Assembly (NCBI GenBank): GCA_905182985.1
Contig: CAJJDN010000052.1
Span: 1 to 64,000 of the forward strand
Reading direction: 5' to 3'
Source of the DNA: Paramecium sonneborni
Taxonomy: Eukaryota; Ciliophora; Oligohymenophorea; Peniculida; Parameciidae
Length of the DNA: 64,000 nucleotides
Shown: piece after piece, positions 11,768-22,292 of the stretch
Position numbering within the stretch: position 1 is the first letter of the stretch
Layout: each line of letters begins with the position of its first letter
The notes under the pieces: generated by a model
Databases searched by the model: none
The model's input: the letters and a program-made list of their open reading frames with translations, nothing else
Told to the model about the DNA's origin: nothing
Translations under genes and position numbers: made by a program

Positions 11768-13288
11768 TCACATAATAATACTCATTACAATACTTAAAAT
11801 TTCAAATTTGGCTTTATGCAATAATAGTCTAATTTTATATATCAATCTTTTAAGTATATTTTGCTTTTTAATTTTATCTTCATAATTCACTAAGGATACA
11901 TATTTGTATGTAATTTAACAGCTATCAATTGGATTTCCTAATCTAAATTCAATATTTTTAAGAAAATCATTGATTTTGAATAACATCAAAAGTTTTCTAA
12001 ATTAAAAATAAAACATTTACCTATCAATTTGATTTAAAATAATTGTGATTTGTTTATGTTTTTTAGCAGCTTTTTAAACCAAGATAGCAATTTCATCTTA
12101 ATCTTTGGGTCTTTTTAATCTATCTTACATATTCATAGATGTATTCATTAAATCCGAAAATCTTTTACTAGTGACCATAGAAGCAAATAATTTATAATTT
12201 TAAGCAGCTCCTAAATCAGTAGTAGCCTATTTAATATAATCTAAATTCATTTCTAAAATTCCTTGCCATAATAATGAATAGCTAAGTCTTGTTTTTTCTG
12301 TTAAAGTTGTGTAAAGTCCATGATCTAACAAAACTACTTATTATTTTCCATTAAATTTTCTAACCATAATATTTCCTTTATGCGGATCTGAATGAACATA
12401 TCCATGTTTAAATATCTAATGAGCAAATGCCATTGAAATGGTATGTGCAATTTTTGGATAATCGAAAGCATGTTTTTCTTTTTCTCTTAATATATCAGAG
12501 AGAGGAGTACCATGTATAAATTCCATTACAATAATTCTATCATTGCAATGTTCTTCATAAACTTTAGGAATATAAATATCTGGAAAAGGTTTAAGAATTT
12601 CTTTAATTTTTTTAGCATTATTGATTTCTCCATGAAAATCAAGTTCTTTTGGTAAATTAACTTATAATTCTTCAGCCAGCCATTTATATTTAAATCCTTT
12701 AAATATAAATTCTGCCACATCTGTAAATAAACTAATTAATTTCACATCACCATCTATTTATTCTTTTAACCATGGATGTTAAATTTTAACAGCAACTTCT
12801 CTACCATCTTTTAAAAAGGCTTAATGGACTTAAGCTATAGATGCTGATGAAATAGGTTTTTTATTGAAAGATTCAAATAATTCTTCAACTTTTTTTCCTG
12901 TTGAATGCTATATTTATTTTTCAATATCTTCATAGGGTGTTTCAATATTCTAAGTGCACATAACTTCAAATGTTGCTCTATATGGCTCTGGTATGATTAT
13001 ATCAAGCTTAAAAATATTATAATGAATTACTGATCCTAAAATCTAACCAAATTTGATATATAAGCCTTTATTTTACTAGAAAGCAGATCTAAGCTAAAGA
13101 GCACCATAATAATGCTTATCATCGATTGCTTAATCTGGCTTTGTTAAATATGCTAAAGCCATATTAGTACCAGCTTTTACAACTCTATAAACTCTTTAAA
13201 ATGCAAGCCAAAACTATGTTGGATTTGTTCGAAATTCAGGATAAAGGTATACAGTAGAGCCTGCCAATCTAGTTTTAAAGTTTGACAT
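11768..13288 (-). CDS. ABC1/UbiB (ADCK-type) atypical kinase
   Basis: About 500 residues with one intron (11997-12020). Family landmarks are clear: QNKGLYIKFGQILGS (the KxGQ-type motif), SSASIAQVHQAFLKDGREVA (Ala-rich nucleotide loop and AVKIQHP lysine strand), VMEFIHGTP (hinge), HGYVHSDPHKGNIMVR (catalytic loop) and VLLDHGLY (the DFG equivalent). ABC1/UbiB proteins are kinase-like ATPases that support coenzyme Q synthesis or lipid handling in mitochondria and plastids. The N-terminus is short and basic (MSNFKTRLAG), compatible with organelle targeting but not proof of it. ATG 13288 follows an in-frame TGA closely. The C-terminal part (~130 residues) is specific and without known motifs. Which ADCK subfamily it belongs to cannot be decided by eye. 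Confidence 0.88.
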
Positions 13289-13688
13289 ACGTAATTGAAG
13301 GAATCATAACAGCTCCACATAATAAATAACCAAAGGATTTTATCATAATTAAATTTTATTATATATCAACTCTATTTTGGCCATACGAAAATTGCAGATT
13401 GTTTAGTTTAACGATATGCTGTGTTAGGAATATACATAGCTGATATTCTTATATTTGTTATTTTCTTAATTGCTTTCTCATTCTTAAAGGCTTAAATTTT
13501 GTGGTAATTGTATTGAGGAAAATAGTGTTTAAATTAGTATGGTTTATCAAATTGTTTTATATTTTTTTATGGTTATGCTTACTATTATTATTATTATGTC
13601 TGATTCCTTATTTGTTCTACTTATATCTCTTAATTTTATGATTTTTAAATTTAACTTTCTATTTATTAAGACTATGAAATTTGTTATT
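13289..13688. other. Gene-free spacer
   Basis: AT-rich spacer between two minus-strand genes, downstream of the channel gene and upstream of the ABC1 kinase. A plus-strand standard-code frame at 13539-13763 is only hydrophobic low-complexity sequence over an AT-rich spacer and the channel's 3' end. I see no RNA gene or repeat. Confidence 0.5.
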
Positions 13689-15647
13689 TCAAAGTATGCC
13701 ATCTTTATTTCTTTTTCCTATAATATTAATTACGTTATTGTTCATCTTCTATATTATATTTAAGCAACTATTATTCAAATATCTAATTTATACCTTATTC
13801 ATTTATGGATAATAATGAGTCACAGGACATTTTGATGCATAATGAGAATCCTATTCACAATTCCAACATAAACTATTGATTATTTTAAATCCATTTGAAT
13901 AAACTAATTTATCTCGAATCATCCAATATTTTTCAAAATCATCCTAAAAGGATCCAAGAATATCCATAAAGACTTCTCTCTTTAATTTATATAATCTGCT
14001 ATAAGAAATAGAAGATGCAGATGCCAATCTTGGTCTACCTGTCAAGAATGACCATTCACCAAAATATTCTTGCTATCCTAATTATTTAATCCAAAATGGT
14101 CTCTATTCTCCTGTGTTAGCAAAAATAAGAATTTATCCATAATCTATAAAATATATAGAATAATCATCTAAAAGATAATCAACATTATCCAAAAAAATAA
14201 TTTCATTTTAAGCATAACTTATTTCTTCAATTTTAATAGAGAGTGATCTCAAAAATTCTGTTGAAAATGTCTTTGACATAAATGGAATTAAATTAAACAT
14301 TTTTCCATATGAATTATAAAATAATTCTTCTTTAATTTCAGGAGCTAATTCAGTGAAAACTTCTTGTTCTAACAATAAATCCCTTGTTCCTTCTTCATAC
14401 CAATGTTCATTTAAATATCTTCTAACTCTTTCTTAAACTATTTATGGAACTTATTTTGAACTCATAAATTTATTTACAGCTATTCTTTTTTTGAATATTT
14501 TAATAGGATGAACATTGAATTCCTCCATTATTTTAAATAGAGAATTAACATTAACTTAAAATATGAAAACAGCAAAAAATATTCCACCTAAACACCAAAG
14601 GCATTCAAATACATTTAATGGAGTTATATCACCATATCCCATAGTTGTTGTCATTGTTCCTAAACCAAAATAATATGAAAAGAAAAACTAAAATCCAGGA
14701 TTAAGGTCTAATATAACTCCAAAATTGCCGTCGTTTAATAACCAAGAATTATGTCCTGCTTAAACACAAGCATATCCTATGACAAAAAAAATACAAGAAA
14801 AAATCAAAAAGCAAAATTATAACAATACAATAATCTTTCCTAAATTATAGATAGTTCTCAGTGTTCTATGCAATAATGTGGCTTCTTCAAATAAATAATC
14901 TATTTTTATAAGGGATGGGTATTTTAAAAAAAATAATAATAGAATTAAATTTATTGAATCATCATTAATAAATGACTAAACACCAAAAGCTAAAGTTGCA
15001 ACTAAATCAAGTATAAAATTTAGACTCAAATATTTATAAGCAATTCTTGTTTTATCTGTAATTAAATTTCCATGTTCATAAAAAGCTGTCAAAAATTCTA
15101 AAATTATATCAAGTACCAAGAAAATGAAACATAGACCATCTATTATCATCTTAGTTTTGTTTGCAAATATCTTAAATTATTTTATAAAATACCCAAACAC
15201 CGCTACTATATGAAACAGTAATTGGTACAACAAAAAAGTATAGAAGGATAATTCCTGCGATTATAGCCTTCCAAATCAACATAACAATAGAATTTGGAAG
15301 AAAAACTGGAAGTCTTTAATAAACTATTCTTAATATATTATATTACACATATGAAAAATATTAGTGGAATCAGAATATTGAACAATAAAACCATTTCTAT
15401 TACCTGCTATTTCTTCACCTTCATCAAATTAATTCAATAATGCATAACCATAATCAATTGAACCTGAATTAAAAGTACCATTAAAAGCAGGAGATTTAAT
15501 TAAGGAATTGTTAGATAAATAAGAGTTAGAATTTTCATTGATCAGCAGTAATGGTTATCTATTTGATTTATTGAGATTATCATCAACAAATGGTGATGAC
15601 ATTTCATATTAATCAATTATTCTTTCCTCTAAAGTTCTTTAATTCAT
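13689..15647 (-). CDS. Cyclic-nucleotide-gated / HCN-type potassium channel
   Basis: About 635 residues, introns 15324-15346 and 15171-15192. The N-terminal cytoplasmic part is followed by six membrane segments (first LIWKAIIAGIILLYFFVVPI). An S4-S5 region is rich in Arg (LHRTLRTIYNLGKI), and the pore helix and filter read GLGTMTTTMGYGDITP, so it is K+ selective by the GYGD rule. A C-linker (KRIAVNKFMSSKQVPQIV) leads to a cyclic-nucleotide-binding-type domain (QQEYFGEWSFLTGRPRLASA; FGE and the following Arg are the phosphate-cassette positions). The C-terminus has a CCHC-like cluster (CWNCEQDSHYASKC). In ciliates such channels set membrane potential and ciliary beating. Stop TGA at 13689-13691. 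Confidence 0.88.
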
Positions 15648-15716
15648 AACTAAAAAATTTATTGTATATATAATGATTAGAAAAATGTTTAATTATTCAG
15701 TTAGATATTTTAAAAT

Positions 15717-17172
15717 ATGTATTATAATTCATAAGCAGGAATGTCCTAAAAGTACTACTAACCCTAAAAGCCTTTTGGCTATTAAGGCTAACCTAATCAA
15801 TCTTAAACTATGAATAGCAGATATGGAAATCCATATGCTTAACAGATGCCCTAAGATGATTATTTAAGAGATTATCATTAAAAATATGATAATCATCTAA
15901 ATGATATGCAAAGCAATGGATAAATATTGTCAGATCTTGAATTTAGATTAGATGAAGAAAGGAAAAACATGAAAAATGTCAGATAATAATTAGAGAATAA
16001 TTTAGAGTCTGAAAAATAAATGAGAATAGAATTTGAAAATAAAATAATAGGTTATAGAAATGAAATCTAATAAAAGGATAATTATATATAAGAAATAGAG
16101 TATATAATTAAATATAATTAGATATAAATTATAAGATGTCATGATGAGAAATGATTCTCTAGAATAAGAGAATGCTGTCATGAGAAATGAATTTATAAGA
16201 GGATAAGAGTAATACAATTAAAGACTAAGAGAATTTGAAGATAGAAATAAGTAATTAAATAGGTATATGTTTAAAATTTACCAAGATAATTATAATAAAA
16301 TGATGAAAAATTTAGAATTGAATTTGAAAGGATAATGAAATCACATGAATAAAAAGTATCTGATATGACTTAAACTCATAAAATTTAAAAAGAAGATGCT
16401 GAAGCTTAGATTAGAAGTTTTAAGACTCAAATATAAGATTTGAATTAAGATATAACAAATTTAATGAATGAAAATATGACAATAAAAATGGAAGCTGAAG
16501 AAAATATAAGAGAAACTATTGTAAGAGTTTAGGATGAAGAAATGAGAAAATATTTGGGACATCTAAGAAATATAGAATAAAAATTAAAAGCTTCTGAAGA
16601 TGGAAGAAGTAAATTAGCTAAAGATTATGATAATACTTTATAATAGTTAGCTGAAAAAGATAGATTATTAAAATAAAAATAAATGGAATTTGATTAAAAC
16701 TAAACAAGACTTAAATAAGATGTTAGTGAACTTGATTTTTAAGTTAAATCAACAAATTAAGTGAGAGAAAAACTAAGAAATGAATTATAAGCAAAAGATT
16801 AGATAATAAAATAATTACAAGCTGAAATAATAGAATCATAAAATAAATTGAAAAAAAATAATGAATATTTTACTCAATAAATTAATGAAATTCATGAAAA
16901 TAACGGTTAAGAGAAAAGAGCATTAGAAAAAGAAAAGGATGATTTATCAAGAAAATTAAATTAATCAGAAGAAGTAATTCTATTATTATAAATGTATTTA
17001 GACTAGAAGATAAATGGAAGAGCATATTGATAGATTAAAATTATAATTAGAAGAATTAGGAGGATAAATTCATTAAAATATAGAAAGATCAATTTATTAG
17101 ACTATTAACTAAACAAACTTTTCGAATAAATTCGAAAATAGAAGACCATATCAACCATAAAAATATCAATGA
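15717..17172 (+). CDS. Coiled-coil protein with Q/P/Y-rich head
   Basis: About 460 residues in four exons (introns 16100-16121, 16263-16285, 16974-17001). Residues 1-60 are rich in Gln, Tyr, Pro and Asn (MYYNSQAGMSQKYYQPQKPF). From about residue 70 to 430 the protein is a nearly unbroken coiled coil full of E, K, Q and L heptads (LEFRLDEERKNMKNVRQQLE). It ends RRPYQPQKYQ before TGA. It is divergent from the channel gene (spacing ~70 bp), so the two share a very short promoter region, and is followed 157 bp later by another coiled-coil gene on the same strand. No family assignment; a cytoskeletal or basal-body role would be a guess. Confidence 0.75.
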
Positions 17173-17328
17173 AAAATATGAAAAACTAAAAAGTATTATA
17201 AATTTAATATCTTTATTAATTTGTTTGTTTGAGTCATTTTAATTGCCTTTATCAAATAGTTGAATAAATATATAGAGTATTATTTTTATTTAGTTTATGA
17301 ATATTAATTTTTTTAACTGTTAAATTTA

Positions 17329-18630
17329 ATGATTAGTCGATTTGAAGATAAAATTGCTTTGGGTCTGTCAAGAACACTTAAAGATTAAGAAAATATGATG
17401 CCAAAATCAACAACAATAAAAGATGAATAAAAGATATAACAAATTCTTAATGTGAAATAAAAAGAAATAGAGTATAAAATGAATCAAGAGAAAGAAAGGT
17501 AGTTTTTATAAATATTATTAGATTTAAACAATAATATGAATTGGAGATAAAGATATTAAAAGAAGATCTAGTTTACTAATCTCATGCAGCAGAGATGGAA
17601 AAAGAAAAATGTGTAAAATTGTTGAAAGATGAAATCTAAGGTTTGTAAGATGAAATATAAAATATTAAAATCTAAAATATAGAAGAAATCAGTAATCTAA
17701 AGAGTAAATAACAAAGAGAATTATAATAGTAAATAAGTGAGTTTTAGAGAGAAAAATCTTAATTATTGGAAAGAAACGTAAAAGAAATTAAAAAGATGGA
17801 ATAATTAAGATGTTAAGAATTAGAATAATGGAAAAATAGAACATTAATGGATAAAGATCAATCATTATAATTATTTGAAGAACAAAAGCATAAGGAAATT
17901 AAATAATTAACTGAGACTTTTACTTATTAATTATAATAATAATAATAAGAAAATGAATAATCGTTAAGATTATAAAAAACATAATACGATTAGAAATTAC
18001 AAAAAATAAGTGATTAATTAGATATTGAAAGAAGTAATTGTGAAATTTTAAGAAAAAGATTATAGGAATAGAAAAAGTAATTTGATTTAGACAATGAGGC
18101 TTTAAAAAAAGAGAAATAAATTAGAGTAGAACAATTATAAATAGAAATCTTTTAAGAAAAATAAAAATATCAACAATTGTAATAAGAAATGGATTAGATG
18201 AAATTTAATTTAGCTTAAAAAGAATAAAAGTTAATAGAGGAAATAGAGTAAAAAGAATAAGAACTGAGAAATTAATATCATGATGACATGAATTAATTAT
18301 ATTAAAGATAAATTGAAGTAGCTTAAAGTTTAGAACTTTAATACAAAGAATTAGATGAAGCTGCTGAAAAGAAATATAATAAATTGAAAAGTTAATATGA
18401 AGAGCTTTAATCAATAATGAGAGATACTTTAGATAAATAAGAAAGAAAGCCTTTAAGACCTTTACAATAATAAAGAAGTAAGAATAATATTAATAGATTT
18501 AGGAATTGGTTCTAAAGACAGATAGTAGGAAGAAGAAACAGGATTATAAATGCTAAATCTTTTAGAGTAAGCATAAAGAAGATCTTCATAAATGTCAAAT
18601 AGAAAAGAACTAAAAAAACCACCATCTTGA
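17329..18630 (+). CDS. Coiled-coil protein
   Basis: About 415 residues, introns 17499-17521 and 18478-18502. It starts MISRFEDKIALGLSRTLK and is then almost entirely coiled coil (for example LQDEIQNIKIQNIEEISNLK). Very many Gln codons are TAA or TAG. Removing the second intron gives a natural charged tail (SSQMSNRKELKKPPS) and TGA at 18628; without it the frame would run to 18680 through unconvincing sequence. It is the second of two tandem plus-strand coiled-coil genes; they share general composition but not recognisable sequence. Function unknown, probably structural. Confidence 0.75.
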
Positions 18631-19350
18631 TTTACTATTATATTAATAATCATATAAAGTTCTTATTTTTCGTAGCTTGATCAATAATGACTGCATAAAT
18701 CCTTTGTTCTCATATTTTTTTTAAATCAGATATACTATAAAAAGCTGTTAGTTTTAATCAATTATAATTAACACTCAATTTATCTAATTATTTAAACATC
18801 CTCTAAAAATAGATATATATTGATATCTGAGAAATACAATGACATCAAGTATAATTAAATAAATCTAATTTCAAATCCCATTCCTTTAATTAAATGGCCA
18901 CTGATATATATCAATATTAAATTATACATCATCCACTTTTAAAATTGTTTGGCACCTAGAATAAAATTATCTTTTATGTAAAATTTAATAGAGATCTTGT
19001 GCAAATTGCATTTTTGAAACAAAAATCAAATTTTATTGTTGTCTTAATTTAGACTTTGATTCTATTTTATGCATATAAAATAAAGATTGTAATATTGTAA
19101 TAAAAATATTGTTAATTCTTATTTATTAATAAATTGATGAGTTATCTTTTATCTTTTTATTCATTTAAAGTAAAAAAAAATTAAATCCATTCTCAATTAC
19201 TAACTTGACAAATTGTAAATTTTTATTATCAATACCATAGACTCATAGAAATATAAACAAAGATCTAAGTCTATTTATAATTTTGAGATCTTTTCAAAAT
19301 CATCAACCAAATATACATAATTGAATTATTGCTTAGATTTAAATTTTTAA
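18631..19350. other. Spacer with possible decayed coding traces
   Basis: AT-rich stretch between two plus-strand genes. The minus strand around 18733-19017 shows protein-like blocks in more than one frame (ILKVDDVQFNIDIYQWPF, RMFKQLDKLSVNYN), separated by TGA stops. They may be remnants of a gene or exons I could not join. Nothing else is supported. Confidence 0.3.
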
Positions 19351-19680
19351 ATGTTACTTATTTATAATCATCCTTCTCAACTCCATAATCTTTTAGATGA
19401 ATTTCTAAAATATCATCATAAAAGATTTAATATAAATAAATTATAAAAAATTGAGAAAAAATTAACTAATGAAGAGTAAATAGAGATATAAGACATAAAA
19501 ATTAGAAATAATTACTACAATAAAAATATCGTTAGTTGCAAATTATATTCATTATATAAGAAGATTTATGATTATGTATTTGATTTAAGTTTTCTATTTT
19601 TATAAAATTTAAAAGAAACTATATTCATATTTAAGTATTTTATCAGAAAAAGAATATTCAATCAATACTTAAATGAATGA
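19351..19680 (+). CDS. Possible small hypothetical protein
   Basis: An open ciliate-code frame of about 109 residues from ATG 19351 to TGA 19678-19680, with balanced, protein-like composition (FNINKLQKIEKKLTNEEQIE, FLQNLKETIFIFKYF). No intron is needed. No motif is recognised, and long TGA-free frames also arise by chance in AT-rich ciliate DNA, so this could be spurious or the end of a larger relic. It lies 70 bp before the VPS9 gene. Confidence 0.3.
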
Positions 19681-19750
19681 TTAATGATTGATAAGTATGA
19701 TAATATCTACAATAAAAATAAAAGACTGATTATTATTTTATTTTATTCTA

Positions 19751-21120
19751 ATGGGAACTCAACATTCTTCACCTATAAAATTTGACTGTGTAGCCTGCTA
19801 ATCGAATGACAATGAATTTGCAGTAACAAGAAATATAATCTGATAGAGTGTTGATTGGAAAAAACAACTATACAGAGATTGTGAATCAATAAAAGATCGG
19901 AGTAAATGGGCAAAATATTTTTTATCATAAGTTTATAGTGGATTAAAATCACAGCCTATAGAAGGATATATTATATAATTTTAATCAGCTCATTAATAGT
20001 ATAAGAGTAAGAAATCTGAATTATTATTTTAGGTTAGTTTCTAAAAAATTCCCGAAAAAGTCAAAGTTATTCTAATAATCTAAATTAATCAATTAAATAG
20101 AGTTCAGACAACTCTATAAAGCAACTTATTTATAATACGGATTTAACAATATAATAACTAGAAGTTTAGACTAATACCATAATAAATAGATAAGAAGCAT
20201 CTGTGTCATTATAAGTAATTGAAAAGAAAAAAATAAGTGAGAGTTTTGACAAAGAAGACAGGTTATTAATGTCTCAACTAATATATTATGTGGATATAAT
20301 TAAATTGTTAAAGCAACAAATCAGTAATTAGGATCATTAACTTTATGTTATACTACAATTTTTTATTGATTCATTTAAAAGATAATATAATATGGATCGT
20401 TGTTCTAAGTAATTAGATAGTGCTGTTACAGACTTAAAAGAGTTTTCAAGAGTGTTTTAATAGTGTATTTAAAACTATTATTAATATGAAAAAACACAAA
20501 TGTCAACAGGACCTGTTACAGATTTATTTAATCGAGATAATATGCTAACTGCTATTTATTCTATGCTTTTTCATAAGGATATTATCTATTAGATAATATA
20601 TGATATGATAATGGAGTGGCTTAGAAAAGATGTTGATATGTTAAAAACTGCAATAGAAAACTGTTATAATCATGAGATCGACTTTTATGATATTAATGTA
20701 AAATATAGACTTAATAAATCTACACATTCATATTTACTAAAAAAATATTCAAATTGTGAAATTAATTATAGAGAAGGAATTCCTTATTAAAAATGCTTCA
20801 AGCTGTTATCCTAAATTAAAGAAAAATAATCTCCTTAATAAAAACTTAAAGCATTAATCTATTGTCTTGAGAAGGTTATTAAATAGATTAAGCAATTCTA
20901 TAATACATATGGTTGCGAATACGATTTTCAGATTGAATCAGCTGATCTTATCTCAATATATATGTACATAATAATCAAATCACAGCTTTTTGATTTATAA
21001 GTTCATCTGTATTTCATTGAACATTTTATTAATACCAATCAAATTAATTATGGCCCATATGGCTATTACTTAACTTCAATACATGCAGCCATAAAAATGA
21101 TTTTATTATAATTACATTGA
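19751..21120 (+). CDS. VPS9-domain protein (Rab5-type GEF)
   Basis: About 440 residues in three exons (introns 19823-19846 and 20007-20032). The start MGTQHSSPIKF has Gly at position 2. The middle is helical with a Ser/Asn-rich linker. The C-terminal ~130 residues match the VPS9 fold: ESADLISIYMYIIIKSQLF, then YFIEHFI, then YGPYGYYLTSIHAAIKMI, corresponding to the conserved D-L-hydrophobic core and the Y-Y-L-T helix that contacts Rab5-family GTPases. VPS9 proteins catalyse GDP release from Rab5/Rab21 on endosomes. Stop TGA at 21118. The first intron contains an in-frame TGA, so retention would truncate the protein. Confidence 0.8.
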
Positions 21121-21153
21121 ATATTAAAATAAATATAATTAACAATTATTCAA

Positions 21154-21420
21154 ATGGAATAAATAAAACTGCAAATTAAAGCCACAGATATGGATGAAGA
21201 TTTTATCAAAAAAGTTACTGAAATCACATAATCAGCAATGCAGTAATTTAAAACAGAAAAATAAATTGCTCATCATATAAAGTATGAATTCGATAAATTT
21301 GATTAATTTGGTTGGAATTGCATTGTTGGAAGAAATTTTGGAAGTCATGTAATCCATTAAACAAAAAAATACATCTTTTATTAACATAAAGAATTATATT
21401 TCCTACTTTGGAAAGCTTGA
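21154..21420 (+). CDS. DYNLL: Dynein light chain LC8 family
   Basis: A single exon of 88 residues, the typical LC8 length. The start MEQIKLQIKATDMDEDFIKK leads to helices with HHIKYEFDKFDQFGWNCIVG and GRNFGSHVIHQTKKYIFY, the signature strand segment of LC8. LC8 dimers sit on dynein intermediate chains and radial spokes and bind short peptides along the dimer edge. The standard position before FDK is Lys-rich; here HIKYEFDKF is close to consensus. The start lies only 33 bp after the VPS9 stop. Ciliates have several LC8 copies; which one this is cannot be told. Confidence 0.93.
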
Positions 21421-21830
21421 ATAATTTAATTGATAAATATTAAGAAAGAAATATATAAATTTAGAATTATAATACACTATTTAACATAATAGAATTAAAT
21501 CTTTCAAAAATGAAAGTTTTAAGTCTTTATTTTCTTCTATATTACAAAAATTAATGTTCAATATCATGTTTTTATTGAATTTTGATTGTAAATTTATGTA
21601 TAAATAACTCACTTGTTGATTACATAATTTGATTGAAAATGATAAAAAACAAATTGAAAAGAGATACCTAAATAATTTTTCAATTATTATTTAATTGTTT
21701 AAAATTGTTACATTAATATACTTTTACAAATAGATAAATTTAATACTTTTATAGTTAATAATATGTAAATTGGAATTGTTTATAAATCATTATAAATAAT
21801 AAAAATTTATTAACTTTTGATCATATTGGA
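21421..21830. other. Gene-free spacer
   Basis: AT-rich spacer between two plus-strand genes. It should hold the LC8 3' end and the promoter of the next gene. No coding frame, RNA or repeat is seen. Confidence 0.5.
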
Positions 21831-22217
21831 ATGGGTTCTATATGTAAACAAGGGTAAAAATCTTCAAATGACAAAGAAATTTAAAGTGAGATTTAATTGA
21901 CTCATTCTAAATAATAATTTGAGGCAAGAAACAATACTTCTAGCAACTAATATAATTGTTAAAGTACAAGGTAATTAACATTTCGCAATGATTTTGCCTC
22001 AAAATTTATAAGTTTAAGTTAATCATCTGATTCAGAACCAAATTAAGATAAAGAGTCTGATGATAAAAGATCATTTTTCTCTAACTTTTAGACATTTTAA
22101 GCAATGCCTTCTCAAAAATCCTCGAAATTAGTTTCTCCACAATTTACATTTTTTGCTGATGAAAACTCAATTGAAAATTAGTTTCAAAAAAAATTATAGA
22201 CAAGATAAATAGAGTGA
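21831..22217 (+). CDS. Small Ser/Gln-rich protein with acylation-type N-terminus
   Basis: A single frame of about 128 residues from ATG 21831 to TGA 22215. The N-terminus MGSICKQ has Gly2, Ser3 and Cys5, which fits N-myristoylation plus nearby palmitoylation, so membrane attachment is likely. The rest is polar and Ser/Gln-rich (SLSQSSDSEPNQDKESDDK) with no domain recognised. It ends 75 bp before the hybrid histidine kinase gene on the same strand. A link to that kinase is only suggested by position. Confidence 0.6.
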
Positions 22218-22292
22218 GTATAATAAATTTGATGAGAGTAAAACGATTTATGTTATTTAAAATTTATTTGAAATCAAATATTGTTTCTTTTT

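Noticed and set aside
13539..13763. Plus-strand hydrophobic frame of 74 codons
   Set aside because: It overlaps the spacer and 3' end of the minus-strand channel gene and is low-complexity Leu/Ile/Phe from AT-rich DNA.
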